DNA from: Sorex araneus
Lineage: Eukaryota; Chordata; Mammalia; Eulipotyphla; Soricidae
DNA length: 64,000 bases
Reading direction: 5' to 3'
NCBI RefSeq assembly: GCF_027595985.1
Contig: NC_073311.1
Location: 50,634,463-50,698,462, forward strand
The notes under the pieces are model-generated. The model saw only the letters and a list, made by a program, of their open reading frames with translations. It was not told where the DNA came from and ran no database searches. Below are positions 43,661-55,800 of the stretch, piece after piece. Position 1 is the stretch's first letter; each line of letters starts with the position of its first letter. A program made the position numbers and the translations under genes.

Positions 43661-44093
43661 CCCCTAACGGTATGCAGAGGTCTGGAGACCAATGGTTTTG
43701 AAGTCTGGTTAATTACACAAAGCGGTAACTTGACTAAAGATCTAGAAAATCATGGAAAACTGAATACTATTCCATTTGGGTTTATTTCAATCACTTATTC
43801 CATGACAATGATGCACTGACTAGAAGAAACCCTAGTCAGTCTCTGAACGGTTTCTCTTTTCAAATTCTAGATGGGCTATATACTACTCTAGGCTGAATGG
43901 GACACTTGGAGCTCATGCATCATCTTTTTCTATATCCTTTAGGAAGATTGAACAAAATTTCAGGCAACAAAATTCATCATTGCCTTTCCTTCCCTTTACC
44001 CTACAATCAGTTTTACTCCAATAAATCATTTATGATGAAGACCATTGCATCCATAGTTTAGAAACACTGATAATGTGTTTTGGTAAAACCATG
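43661..44093. other. Intergenic, nothing recognised
   Basis: Unique-looking sequence between SINEs. Confidence 0.4.
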
Positions 44094-44349
44094 GGGTTGG
44101 AGCAATAGCACAGCGGGTAGGGAATTTGCCTTGCATGCGGCCAATCCGGCTTAGATTCCTCTGTCCCTCTCAGAGAGCCCAGCAAGCTACCAAGAGTATC
44201 CTGCCCGCACGGCAGAGCCTGGAAAGCTCCCCATGGCATATTCAATATGCCCAAACCAGGAAAAATAAGTCTCACAATGGAGACATTACTGGTGCTTGCT
44301 CGAGCAAATCAATGAACAATGGGACAACAGTGCTACAGTGCTACAGTAA
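44094..44349 (+). mobile_element. Long SINE
   Basis: TGGAGCAATAGCACAGCGGG head and CAACAGTGCTACAGTGCTAC tail. Confidence 0.9.
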
Positions 44350-45021
44350 AATCATGTTAAAACTCAGTTTAGTTTCTAGACTTCTGAAATTTAAAAAAAT
44401 CTAAATTTTTCAATATTTAAAACTGTTTTGATGAGAAGGAAACTATTTTAATTTCCAAACACACACATATTTTTTTAAAGTTTTTCTTTCATTGATTTAT
44501 TTCCTATAAGCTAGAGGAAGGAGATGGAGGGGCTGTTTAGCTAAAAACAAATGGCTTTTATTATTTTTTGCTGCAGATACATTTCTTCACCTGATCACAA
44601 TTGGCACTGTATATGTCATTTATTAACACAAAGTCACACTTCCACTTCCTTTGATATTGAACCTGAAAAAAAGCAGTCTAAAATACATTGCAAATTTTCA
44701 TGACCACATTTCAAAACACTCAACGTGGGAGGAGTCAGGAAATGTCAGTTTTCTAAGAAAGTTCCTAATTTCCCCTCATACCCATGGTGGTAGGAAGCCA
44801 AGAACATGACAGAACTTTGCTGCCTTAGTTACAAAGACTATTCAGCATTTTCTTTGACTTTATGGTGCATTAAATATTTCTGTAGCTCTGAATTCTTGAC
44901 TATATGCTTTATAATAAAGAATAATAGGTCAAGTTTAGAGATAATACAGAGTCTAAATGACATTTAATTAACCATTCATAACAAGTCAAAAATAAACAGA
45001 ATTGTCCCATTTCAAGGCTGA
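44350..45021. other. Intergenic, nothing recognised
   Basis: AT-rich. No splice-flanked lectin exon found on either strand. Confidence 0.4.
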
Positions 45022-45180
45022 CATAAGAGCAGGTTATTTATCTTGCAAGTGGCTGACATGGGCTTAATATCCAGCATAGCAGATGGTCTCCCATGCACTG
45101 CCAGGAGTGACCCCTGAGTGCAGAGACAGGGGGAAGCTCTGAACAATGCCAAGTTTGACCCCAAAAGCAAACCAAAACAA
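45022..45180 (+). mobile_element. Old SINE
   Basis: TCTCCCATGCACTGCCAGGA body. Confidence 0.65.
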
Positions 45181-45589
45181 TAACAATATAAAAATTTTGA
45201 GATAACTTACCTTCTGCAACCACCCCCATAGTGAGACATATATTTTTCTTGATAGTCATAAATAGCAAAACTCAGGGGGAAAAATATATCTAGGAAGGAT
45301 TTCCTAAAATTCATATTTTTAGATCCCATATGAAATTCCAAATTCAAAGGTAGCAAAAGTAAAATAAAATGAAGGTTGTGGTGAATGTTTTGGTTTTTAT
45401 AATGATTAAAATGCTACTGGCATTTCTTAGTCAAGGAATCTGCAGCACTGGTGCACACTTCCCTAACTTCGAGTAAGTTCCTGCAAATTGTCATTCTGGA
45501 ATTTTCCCAAAATCCATGAATATGTTTGGGTCACCTAAGAACCCACAAATTATTTTTTTCCTGGCCAATGACTTTGATTTTCTTAATTT

Positions 45590-46260
45590 ATTTTTCAACT
45601 TAACTTTATGTTTATAAAGTAGTTCACAATATTCGATTACATTTAATATTTGAACACCAATTCCACCACCATTTCACCTTCTCACCACCATATTTTGGAT
45701 GTTTCCATACCGAACCCCAAATCCAGCTCCAAAGCGGGACTGAAATAATTCACTTTGTATTTTTTGTTATGGATAAATCATTGAAAATATTTCAAAAACC
45801 TTTCCTGAGAGGAAAGTGTGTGAAGATTGTTCACACACCAGGGGCCATTAAGCCCTTGATAAGAGATTACTAGTATGTTGCTAAAGATTGAGCCTTGTGT
45901 GCTGTAAAAATATATTTCTCTTTAAGATTGGTTGCCTTCTACTTTAAACCCCCTCAAAAGTGGTGCACTAGTCTTGGAGTATGAGTGGTGTGAGGTCTGG
46001 GATGTCACTCATCTGGCTGCAAATGTGGATGGTCCAGGACAGGTTCACTCGAGAGTGAGGCTCAGTCTGAGTGGGTAGAGAGTGCTCGTGAGCATGAAGG
46101 AGGTTGGATCGTGGAGGGTTTTGGCTGCCAGGGCGGGGTCCCTTGGGGCAGGGGGTGTCCCAAATGAACCAGCTTGGTGCAGAGTCCAGTGGCATGGCTA
46201 TGGCAATGTTGTGTTATGCTCTCTTCCAAGAGATAAAGAAAATGAGTCTTTGGATCGTAG
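45590..46260 (-). mobile_element. GC-rich composite repeat with an L1 3' tail, copy B
   Basis: Same structure as 31570-32330 in the opposite orientation. An L1 3' end is at 45590-45770, a middle block with the reverse complement of GTTTAAAGTAGAAGGCAACC at about 45920-45950, and a GC-rich body at 46020-46200. Confidence 0.6.
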
Positions 46261-46671
46261 CCATTGAAGAGATTATCTGGCACCAGCCAGAGAAATTCTT
46301 GTGATCTGAGTTATCTAGATTCAAAATTCCTATGTTGAAAACTACACTTCTAGAAACACAAGATGTTTGGTAATACAACTTAGTAACCCACATCAGGAGA
46401 TAAGATGCCCTCTCTGACTATACTACCCTGATCTTAGAAGGAGATGAGATGCTAAAGTAAAACTTTAGAATTTTTGTGTTGGGTGGTCCATAATCCAGTA
46501 GGACAAATGTCTTTTTAGGAATAAATGTGGACATAAATCTGTGAGGATACAGAGAAAGAACAGGGCGAACTATAAACCAAGAAGGAATCATTCCCAGTAA
46601 TTTGAGACCTCAAGTCTCCAGTACTTTATTTATTTATGTATGTATGTATGTATTTATTTATTTATATTCTT

Positions 46672-46838
46672 TGCTTTAGAGCCACACCTGGCGATGATCA
46701 GGGTTTACTCCTGCTGACTCTGCTCTCAGGTATTACTCCTGCTGGTACTCAGGGACCCATATGGGATGCCGGGAATCAAACCTGGTCAGTAAAATGCAAA
46801 GGCAAACACCCTGCCCTCTGCACTATTCCAGTCCCTCT
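46672..46838 (-). mobile_element. Short SINE, diverged
   Basis: AGAGCCACACCTGGCGATGA and ACCCATATGGGATGCCGGGA. Confidence 0.8.
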
Positions 46839-46909
46839 GGTACTTAAAGACATTTGTCTACTCTGAGATGTGTGTTACAATAGCCTTATGAAGCAATGAA
46901 TCAAGATTA

Positions 46910-47115
46910 ACCAGCATCCAGATTCTGGCTATTGTGAATAGTACTGCAATAAACATACAAGTGCAGATATCATTTCTACTGTGAGTTTTTTTTAGCATCT
47001 CTGGGATATATTCCCAGGAATGGTACTGCTGGGTCATATGGAAACTCAATTTCTAGATTTTGTAGTAATATCCATATTGCTTTCCAAAAGGCTGGACCAG
47101 TTGGCATTCCCACCA
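46910..47115 (-). mobile_element. L1 fragment, inverted 5' part
   Basis: Reverse-orientation L1 sequence (GATTCTGGCTATTGTGAATA, GGTCATATGGAAACTCAATT) joined at 47116 to forward L1. It resembles 2095-2300. Confidence 0.75.
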
Positions 47116-47735
47116 ACAGATGACTGGTTAAAGAACCCCTGGTACATCTACACAATGGAATACTATGCAGCTTTTAGAAGACATGAAATCATGAAATTTG
47201 TACGTAAGAGGATGGACATGGAGAGTATCATGCTAAGTGAAATGAGTCAGAAAGAAAGGGACAGAAATAGAATGACTGCACTCATTTGTTGAATATAAAA
47301 TAGCATAATATGAGACTGACACCAAAGGACAGTAGAGACAGGGCCATGAAGATTGCTCCATGGTTGGCAGCCTGCCTCATTAGCTGGGGGAGAAGGCAGC
47401 TGGAATAGAGAAGGGATCACTAAGTCAATGATGGTTGGAGGGATAGTTCCGGATGGGAAATGTATGCTGAAAGTAGATAAAGGACCAAACATGACAGACT
47501 CTTGTTATCTGTATTGCAAACCATAATGCCCAAAAGTAGAGAGAGAGTGTGAGGGAAATTTTCTGCTCTGGAGGCAGGGAGAGGGAGGGGTGGGGTGGGA
47601 GGGATACAGGAGACATTGATGGTGGAAAGTGTGCACTGGTGCAGGAATGGGCGTTTTATCATTGTATGACTGAAACTCAAACATGAAAGCTTTGTAACTA
47701 TGTCTCACAGTGATTCAAAAAATAATTTAAAAAAG
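47116..47735 (+). mobile_element. L1 3' region, forward part
   Basis: Starts GATGACTGGTTAAAGAACCC and GGTACATCTACACAATGG, typical L1 3' region. It then has a G-rich 3' UTR and the end GTGCACTGGTGCAGGAATGG..GTGATTCAAAAAATAA. With 46910-47115 it forms one 5'-inverted L1. Confidence 0.8.
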
Positions 47736-47989
47736 AGATTAACGAGCATAATTGTCATTCTTCTCCCTTACCTTTGTATGTGCACGTGTACTATATATAC
47801 ACATTTTGCTTAAAATATACAAATGCCTAACATGTCATAGAGTATATGGGCAAAGAAGTTAATAGATATTTTCCCAAAGAAAGCATGCAAATAACCATAA
47901 ATATATGAAAATATTGTAAGCATCAATTACAATTTAGGAAACAAATAAATCTAAGACTATAATAAGATGCCAGCCATAATGCTGACTGA

Positions 47990-48182
47990 TATAAAACTAC
48001 ATAAATATAACAAATGTTATGATGATACATAACATTTATTAATATAACAAATATTATGATAATATAGATATAACAAATGGTATGATAAATATAACAAAAG
48101 TATAAATATAACAAATATTATGATATAACAAATATAACATAAATTTAACAAATATAAATATAACAAATGTTATGATGATATA
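47990..48182. repeat. AT-rich irregular tandem repeat
   Basis: Variants of ATATAACAAATATTATGAT recur about eight times with irregular spacing. No gene in 47736-48290. Confidence 0.7.
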
Positions 48183-48289
48183 GAAAATTTAAAATGTTTG
48201 CTGCATATAAAATGTTACAGAAAATACCATGGTGACTTCAAAAAGTTAAACATTGAGTTACCAAAAGATCACTATTTTCACATTTGGAG

Positions 48290-48560
48290 AAACACCCCCC
48301 AAAGAACTCAAATTAGAGTTTTAAAGACATATTTGTAAATATGTGTTGCATATTTACCATAGCATTATTTGCAGTAGCCAAGAGATGGAAACAACTTGTG
48401 TCTATTGACAGATAAATAGACAAACAGAAGAAAATGTACATGCATACCAAGGAATATTAGTCAACCTTAGAAAGGAGAAAGTTTAACAATATTGTAATGT
48501 GGATAAACCTTGAGGTGTTATGCTAATTAAAATAAGCAAGCACAGACAACAGAATAGAAA
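48290..48560 (+). mobile_element. L1 fragment
   Basis: GCAGTAGCCAAGAGATGGAA and AATATTAGTCAACCTTAGAA: old L1 3' region, forward. Confidence 0.6.
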
Positions 48561-48699
48561 ACAACCAAAAGCATGGCAGGGCTAGAGGGGAGGAGGAAGT
48601 GGGGAATTACTAAATGGGCAGAGTCTGTCTTGTCACATGTAAAGTGTTCTGGACATGGGTTGAGCAACAGGATCTTAACACTATAGAAATGAAAATCTT

Positions 48700-48872
48700 T
48701 GGTGGTTGGGGTTGGGGCTAAATATGGTGGAGCTTAGGTCTTTGGGCTTATTTTAAGCTTTCACTCAGAGAGCACTCCTGGGAATGTTTGGGGGAGCATA
48801 TGGAGTACTACCGATCAAATTGGGGTCGACAGCATGTAAGGCAGTCTCTCAACCCCTATACTGTCACTCCTG
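48700..48872 (-). mobile_element. Old SINE
   Basis: GAGAGCACTCCTGGGAATGT and CTATACTGTCACTCCTGAG. Confidence 0.6.
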
Positions 48873-48937
48873 AGATATTTAAGGTAATGTATTCCTTTAA
48901 ATGTATTTTTTATGTTTATTTGTCGCTTGTTACCTGT

Positions 48938-49440
48938 CAATCCATTGCTCATCGATTTGCTCTAGCAAAAGCCAGTAACATCTCCATTCGTCCCTGTCAC
49001 ATGCTAGTGCAGCCCAATGGTGTCTGCTCGCTCCAGGAACACGAAGAGCCTCAAAGCATTCATTCAGGGTCTTGACAAAGAAGTCTGACCATCTCATAGG
49101 TGGGCAGCCACACAGTCTTTTGACGTCCTTTAGAATCCAGTTGGTAACAGCTCTAATCTAGTGGTCGTCTCTAAACCACACTACATGTTGGGCCCATCTG
49201 ATTTTTGATGCCTTGGCAAACGAGGCAGTGTTCCTGATTCTCGATCATTGATCCAAGGAGGTCAGAACTCTGGATTCCTTCTCTCATTTAGTGAAGCGTG
49301 ATACTCCAAGTATAACTCTTTCAATTCCTCTTTGGGAGACCCGAATAGTGTTCTCATCCTGTTTTCGTAGGGCCCAGGTCTCTGAAGTGTATGTTACTGC
49401 AGGAAGAATGGTGGAGTCATTCTTTGATGTGTTTATGTTT
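48938..49440 (-). mobile_element. RTE-type LINE 3' fragment
   Basis: On the minus strand this encodes YTSETWALRKQDENTI, QRGIERVILGVSRF, CGCPPMRWSDFFVKTLNE, LRVPGASRHHWAAL and then DRDEW..YW..LEQIDEQ, followed directly by the element's 3' end. It is 5' truncated and has stops and frameshifts. It shows that the SINE tail sequence is the end of this ORF. Confidence 0.88.
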
Positions 49441-49821
49441 ATTTAATATAGGAAATTTTGTGTATTATATGTCCACCACAATTAGAAACAACCCCAGGAA
49501 ACAGAAAAATAAAACCCTAATAGAAAAGTCTACAAAACTTCCTCAGAGCTCAAAAGGAAACAAGTGGAGGAAAAAATCACAATCAGATGACATAGTTTTT
49601 GAAAAAAACCATAATATCACTCAAAAGCCAGTAACTGAACACATCTGTGTTTCGATTTCTCCAGGTGTTTTTTCTTCTTTTTCTGTTCCACTTGGGTCCA
49701 GTTAATGAAAAGAGGATTTGGTAAAGCTAAGAATAAAAAGAGGAATCAAACAGCACAACTTCTCCTCGTAAATGTCCAGATCTGAAACAGCACAGGTCAA
49801 AGGGCAAGGTTTCAAATGGAG

Positions 49822-49998
49822 TCTCACGGAGCTGGAGTGGTAGTCCAGTGGGTAGGGCATTTGCCTTTCACACTGTCGACCCGGGTTCGATTCCCAGCAT
49901 CCCATATCATGAACCAAGCACCCCCAGGAGTAATTCCTGAGTGCAGAGCCAGGAGTAACCTCTATGCATCGCTGGGTGTGATCCAAAAAGAAAAAAAA
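49822..49998 (+). mobile_element. Short SINE
   Basis: Target duplication TCAAATGGAG at 49812-49821 and 49999-50008. Confidence 0.88.
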
Positions 49999-50544
49999 TC
50001 AAATGGAGGTTCACATGTGAACAGAAGCAATGGAGGATTGGAGGTTAGCTGGACAAGACAATTTCGGAAAGGAGATTGTTCTTGTGACTGACAGGAACCA
50101 CTTAGGTTATGGGACCGACACCAAGCTATTGCAGGCAAATTGATCTCTCAGAGTGAGTTTGAATGAAAACAGAAAGATACTTCTGTGGGTAGATACAAAT
50201 CTACAGTCCTTTGAAGACATTCGCCTCTGCTTCCTTTCTGCGAATCCTCTGCACTCTCAGGATGGTGAATGAGACTTGAGAGCTCTTTGTTCATAAGACA
50301 CGGTGAGCTCAGTTCCTGCTATGTTGGGGGATGGAAGCACTTTTGAAATGTCCCAGGACTAGGGAATACTTCATGAGGAGAGTATGACTAACTTGTGAGA
50401 AGCCCTGAGTTCAAACCCTGGTCCCCTGAGCATTGCAAGCAGGGTATATGTCTACATAAACTATCTCAGCCATGCAACTTACTTTTGGAATAAATACAAC
50501 AATTCTAGGATCATTATGGTTCTCTTGAAGCTTGTTTTCCTATT

Positions 50545-51180
50545 TTATTTCATTCGCTATTTTATTTATTTATTTATTTTAATTTTTTTATTAGTGAATC
50601 ACTGTGAGGTACAGTTACAAACTTAAGAACTTTCATGTTTGCATTTCAGTCATACAGTGGTCATTTACCTATCCCTCCACCAGTGCCCATTCTCCTCCAC
50701 CAATGTTCCCAGTATCCCTTCCACCACTCCCACCCCATCTCCCACCACCCCAACCTGCCTCTGTGGGAGGTAATTCCCTTCTTCTCTCTCTACCTTTGGG
50801 TGTTGTAGCTTGCAATAGAGATATTGAGTGGCCTTCATGTTTGGTCTATAATCTACTTTCAGTTCGCATCTTTCAACCCGAATGGGTCCTCCCAACATCC
50901 TCTACTTGGTGTTCCCTTCTCTATCTCAGCTGCCCTTTTCCCCAGCATGTGAGGCAAGTTTCCAAGCTGTGGGACAGACCTCCTGGTTCTTATCTCTACT
51001 ACTCTTGGGTGTTAGTCTCCCATTCTGCTTCTTTATATTCCACAGATGAGTGCGATCTTTCTATGTCTCTCTTTCTGACTCATTTCATTTAACATGATAC
51101 TTTCCATGTTGATCTACTTATATGCAAATTTCATGACTTAATCTTTTCTAACAGCTGCATAGTTTTCCATTGACATTCAC
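50545..51180 (-). mobile_element. L1 3' region
   Basis: Reverse L1 3' UTR starting at a T/A-rich end (TTTTTTTATTAGTGAATCAC), with CCCTCCACCAGTGCCCATTC and CTTCCACCACTCCCACCCC. Closely related to 1476-1900 and 2505-2880. Confidence 0.8.
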
Positions 51181-51382
51181 TATTTTTTTAAGAAAATGCA
51201 TCCTCAGAATCTTCAGAGTATGCTTCTGATGAATCTTTAATCATTGCACTACATATATCCATGTATCTATTTATTTTTGACCAGGTTTCTAATGACAAGG
51301 GTTAAGGATTCACATCAGAATAGGTATTTCAAATATGCTATAAAGAATGAAAATAAATGCTAAAGAATGAAAATAAATAGGT

Positions 51383-51512
51383 GTTTCAACACATTCCTTG
51401 CATGGAGCAAACTCAGATTCCATCCCTAGCACAACTTATGGTCCCCAAGTGATACCTGAGCACAAGTTAGGAAGAAGTCTTGAACACAGCTGAGCGTGAC
51501 CCCCAAACAAAA
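51383..51512 (+). mobile_element. Old SINE
   Basis: CCTTGCATGGAGCAAACTCA and AGCTGAGCGTGACCCCCAAA. Confidence 0.6.
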
Positions 51513-51719
51513 ATATAAATCACACAAAGATGAAGGCAGGTAGATTACTGCCTTCTACAGGGTGGAAAATACCCAGAGAAAGGGGAAATAGAAAAAGATA
51601 GTGCGAGGTTCTGGGAGGCAGGACCAGGGAAACTAGTGCAAGTGATTCATGTAGAGAACTCTTTGGAAACTCTAGATCTTCCACTGGGAGAAGCAAGGGA
51701 ACATTGTTAGTTGGGGAGA

Positions 51720-51862
51720 AGTTGGGTTACACCCAGTTGTCTTGGTGCTTCTTTAAGTAGTTCTGGCGGTGCTGGGGGCTAGGATATGCGATGTTGCAGA
51801 TAGAAGCAAGATTGACTACAAGCAGGAAAAGCACATGAATTCCGGTACTATCTCTCCAGCCC
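51720..51862 (-). mobile_element. Old SINE
   Basis: GTTGGGTTACACCCAGTTGT and GGTACTATCTCTCCAGCCC. Confidence 0.65.
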
Positions 51863-52344
51863 AGAGATTCAGTGATTCACTTCTTTATCAGGGTGCGTCA
51901 TGCAGCTGGCACTTGTGTGCCTAACTAGAGCTTCCACTGTGAAGTTATGGGGATGGTTTCCTGTTTTTCTTTGGGAGTGTAACGATTTTTCTGCTTCACA
52001 TTTTTTTGCTTTTTGTCTTTTGTCCCAGTAACTACAACTCTTGTCTCCTGGTTGTGACCTAAGAGACATATACTGGGGTCATCTAACCTGTTCTCAGCAT
52101 CTGTCCAGGCCTGTACTGTGCCTTACTTTTACTGTGCTGTGTGTCTAGAGCTTTCAGGGGTTCTCTGTCTCACTCTGCACTTAGCAACTTTGAAAAGCTT
52201 AGACAGGTTCTATAACAACTTAGATGAACTAAATATTTACACCCAGGTAAGATTTTGTAAGATTAAAGATTCAGTTCCAATAGCGCAATTGCGTTAGCCA
52301 TATGTTGCAGATTTGAGTATTCTACAGAAATGTCAAAAAGGGTG

Positions 52345-52445
52345 AGTGGGTAGAATGGCAAAGGTGCTTAATCCTCCTAGTACCACCAGAAATGACCCCA
52401 CATCAAGGAGTAACCCCTTTGCACTGTCAGGTTGTTGCCTAAAAC
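52345..52445 (+). mobile_element. Old SINE fragment just upstream of CLEC12A
   Basis: AGTACCACCAGAAATGACCC. About 200 bp before the CLEC12A start codon. Confidence 0.45.
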
Positions 52446-52645
52446 TAGATTGACAGAAGATGTCCCTCTTGCAACAGATCTTCATTCTGTGACCACAGAT
52501 ATGTTGTAGCTCATTTACACGTGGTGGCTTTAAAAGGGGAAGCTCAATCTTTGTTTCACAGTCACAGTATCTGCTTCGCATTCTGCGCTGCAGTTCACCT
52601 TTGTCTACTTTTTTTTACCATTTTAATTTATTTTTACAGTTATCA

Positions 52646-52736
52646 ATGTCTGAAGAAGTTACTTATGCGGATTTGAAATTCCAGGACTCCAGTAAGAGAG
52701 AAAATATGGTAGCATTTGAGAAACTTGAGACAAAAG
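52646..52736 (+). CDS. CLEC12A: CLEC12A coding exon 1 (cytoplasmic tail with ITIM)
   Basis: Encodes 30 residues plus one base. MSEEVTYADLKFQDSS carries the ITIM. A good acceptor (TTTTTACAG at 52631-52639) lies just before the start codon, so a noncoding or alternative upstream exon probably exists. Human CLEC12A has an isoform with an upstream in-frame extension, and the frame here is also open upstream. Donor GTAAGA. Confidence 0.93.
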
Positions 52737-52847
52737 GTAAGATTTTGAACTCTAGGTATGTTACAGGTGGTAATAAAGTGAAGCGTAGGTGGTTATGTCT
52801 ATGGTAGAAGTGTTGCATCCTAAGAAATGCTGAGCGGAAAATGGTTC

Positions 52848-52893
<46 letters not shown>

Positions 52894-55800
52894 ATATGCA
52901 TGTGTATGTATGAGTGCATATATATATGTGTGTGGGTTGGGTTTTATTGCTTGGGGATTGCTCTCAACCCTGTATTCTGGGCTCACTCCCAGAGGTATGC
53001 AAGAGACCCAGTGATTTTTGGGTTGAGCCCAGGCCTCCTGTATACAAAGCTAGCCCATTGAGCTACAGCTCTGACCCTGGAATTTCCATTTTTAATAAAG
53101 CTTCTTATTTTTCCAAAACTATGTGTTCACACTAAAAGATCATACCATTTTATCAAAGTCTTGAATATTCAATCTTTCAGAAATTGTTTTTTAATATCAC
53201 ACTCAACATAATCAGGATAGGATAGTATTTCTTATGATTATATTATAATACTTTTACTATAAAATGATGTCATGAAACAAAAAGATATTTGTTTTTTAGG
53301 AAAGTCATGTTTTATAAATTCTTTTCTAATAGAGAAAGTGCTGAATGTATGTATGAGACAGAGACAGAAAGGCCAAAAAGGAGACAGAACTTCAGGTACT
53401 CTATTTTGATTTTGTAATATGTCAAGCATATTTTATCTTAAAAATTCTTCTGGTGATCTTTACCCAGTGTACTAAAATAAAGACAAGTTAAAATGATAAG
53501 AGGATACATTGAAGAGTAAAGAAAAAATAGATAAATACAGATGTAACACCCATGAATTCTCAGTCCACACATTTTATTTTTATGAACTACCCATGTATCA
53601 TATAATGACCATGTAAATCATGCAGGATTTTCATAATTCTGAATTTATAATATAAACTTTATAATACCTGAGATTTTATTCAATAAGGAAGTGATTATTT
53701 TGTACCTTACTGCTCACCAAAAAGGAAGCTTTCAACTAAAATGTGTTCCTAAAACACACAAAATATTATAATAAGAAACTGAGTGGCTGGAGCAATAGCA
53801 CAGCGGGTAGGGCATTTTCCTTGCACGTGGCCGAACCGAGTTCAATTCCCAGCATCCCATTCGGTTCCCCAAGCAGGAAAATATCTGAGTGCATGAGCTA
53901 GGAGTAACCCTTGTGCATTTCCAGGTGTGACCCAAAAAGAAAAAAAAACAAAGAAAGAAAAGAAGATGATTTATATTTGCCTTTACTGAGACCTCGGTAA
54001 GGGAGGACATGAGGTACATCACAAAGATCTAGCCTTCCACTTATGCTCCAACGGCACAGTCTCAGGATTTCTGGGGAAAATACAAGTAACAAATTATTTT
54101 TGGCACCCTAGTTATTTGCCTAAAGAATATTCAAGTTGGCCTCTCTCTGAATGGCCAGTGACTTAGTTTCCCCCAATTTACACAGACCAGATATGTTGTA
54201 TCCAGACTTGCTGGTTTTCTCTCTTTTCTTTTTTGGAAAATTTTCTACTTTTATTGAGTCATCATTGATTAAGGAAATAATGGAGTTTCAGGGGTTAAAC
54301 AACTCACACTTTTTTATTTTTTTGCTTTTTAGGTCATATCTGGTAATGCACAGGGGTTACTCCTGGCTCTGAACTCAGGAATTACCCATGGTGGTGCTCA
54401 GGGGACTATATGGGATGCTGGGACTTGAACCCGGGTGGGCTGCATACAAGGCAAATGCCCTACTCGCTGTGATATTGCTCCAGCCCCAACTCACACTCCT
54501 TTTGAAACTCCACTTTTCCTTCTCGGGTATTTGAATTATCTTACCAGTGAACAGTCCCATCAGTGGGAAGCAGCTGGCACAGTAAATCACTTATAAATTG
54601 TTCTAAACTTGTTTTATTCTTAAAAAAAGAAAAATGTCCCGGGGCCAGAATGAGAGTACAGTGGGTAGAACATTTGCCTTGCACCAACGTGACCCTAATC
54701 CCATCTACCGCATACAACACGGTCCTCCACCACCACCACCACCAGGAGTAACCCCTGAGCATTACCTAATGTTGCCCCCAAAGAACAACAATGACACATT
54801 TATCATTTGATGTCTAGCAACAGGGACATGTTATTTTAAACACGTGACTAGAAACATGGAAAGAAAGAAAATGAATATAAAATGATTGAATGAATGGAAA
54901 TGTAATAACACAAATGAAGCTCTATTTGAGCTCTGTTACAAACTCTTTCTTTCTTCCATAGCTTGCCCTGCTCCTTCCCGTGTATGGCACCTCAGAGTTT
55001 TGACTTTTCTTTGTCTTCTGCTGCTGATTAGCCTGGGAGTCTTAGGAGGAATGTGTATGTATTAGCCATGTTTTTAATGAAAGGGAAAAGTACTAGAATT
55101 TCAACAGTTTCACAGCAGTTTTACTTTTTAAATTAAGTATTTGGGGGCTAAAAAGACACCAGTGAAGGGGCAGTTGCCTTGAATTGACTGACCACAATTC
55201 AATCCCAGAGACCACGTATGGGTCCCCTGAAACTTGCCGGGAGTGATCTCTGATCACAAAGCCATGAGGAAACCCTGAGTACTGCTAGGTGTTCCTGCGC
55301 CTTTCCAAAATTAAATTATTTAGAATTACTGTTATGTACTATCAAAGAGGATAATAATATCCTACTTAGTCTTTTTTCCCTCATTAAAGTGAGTAAAGTG
55401 ACTGATTTCATAGACCTTTAATGTTCTTAGCACCCCTCTGCCTAAGGAAGGTGATGGTTATTTCAAATAATCAAAATGTTTTTCATCTTCTCCCTTGGTT
55501 GATATGGAGTTTATGTAACATTCAAGCAACATGTGGAAGAAGTAAATAAACTGCAAAAAGTCAAAGATGAACTTCAAGGAAATGTTTCCCTACAAATGAT
55601 GAATAACACGAATAATACTATGATGATCGGGAAACTTTCTTGCACTCTGCAAGAAATGGCCAGAGAATTATGCCGTAAACTATATGAAAAAGATCAAGGT
55701 AATTCTTTATTCCACTATGAGATATTTATAAGATAATGAATTTAAACCAGTTTTCATGCTCTGCAACAGTACCTAATGATGTTTCTCCTAAAAGCCGTAA

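Noticed and set aside
47116-47292. Open frame with WYIYTMEYYAAFRRHEIMKF
   Set aside because: This is a well-known translation of the L1 3' region, not a gene.
32000-52600. Further C-type lectin genes between CLEC2A and CLEC12A
   Set aside because: Looked for CxxxW, WIGL and ICxK exon patterns on both strands; only repeats were seen.
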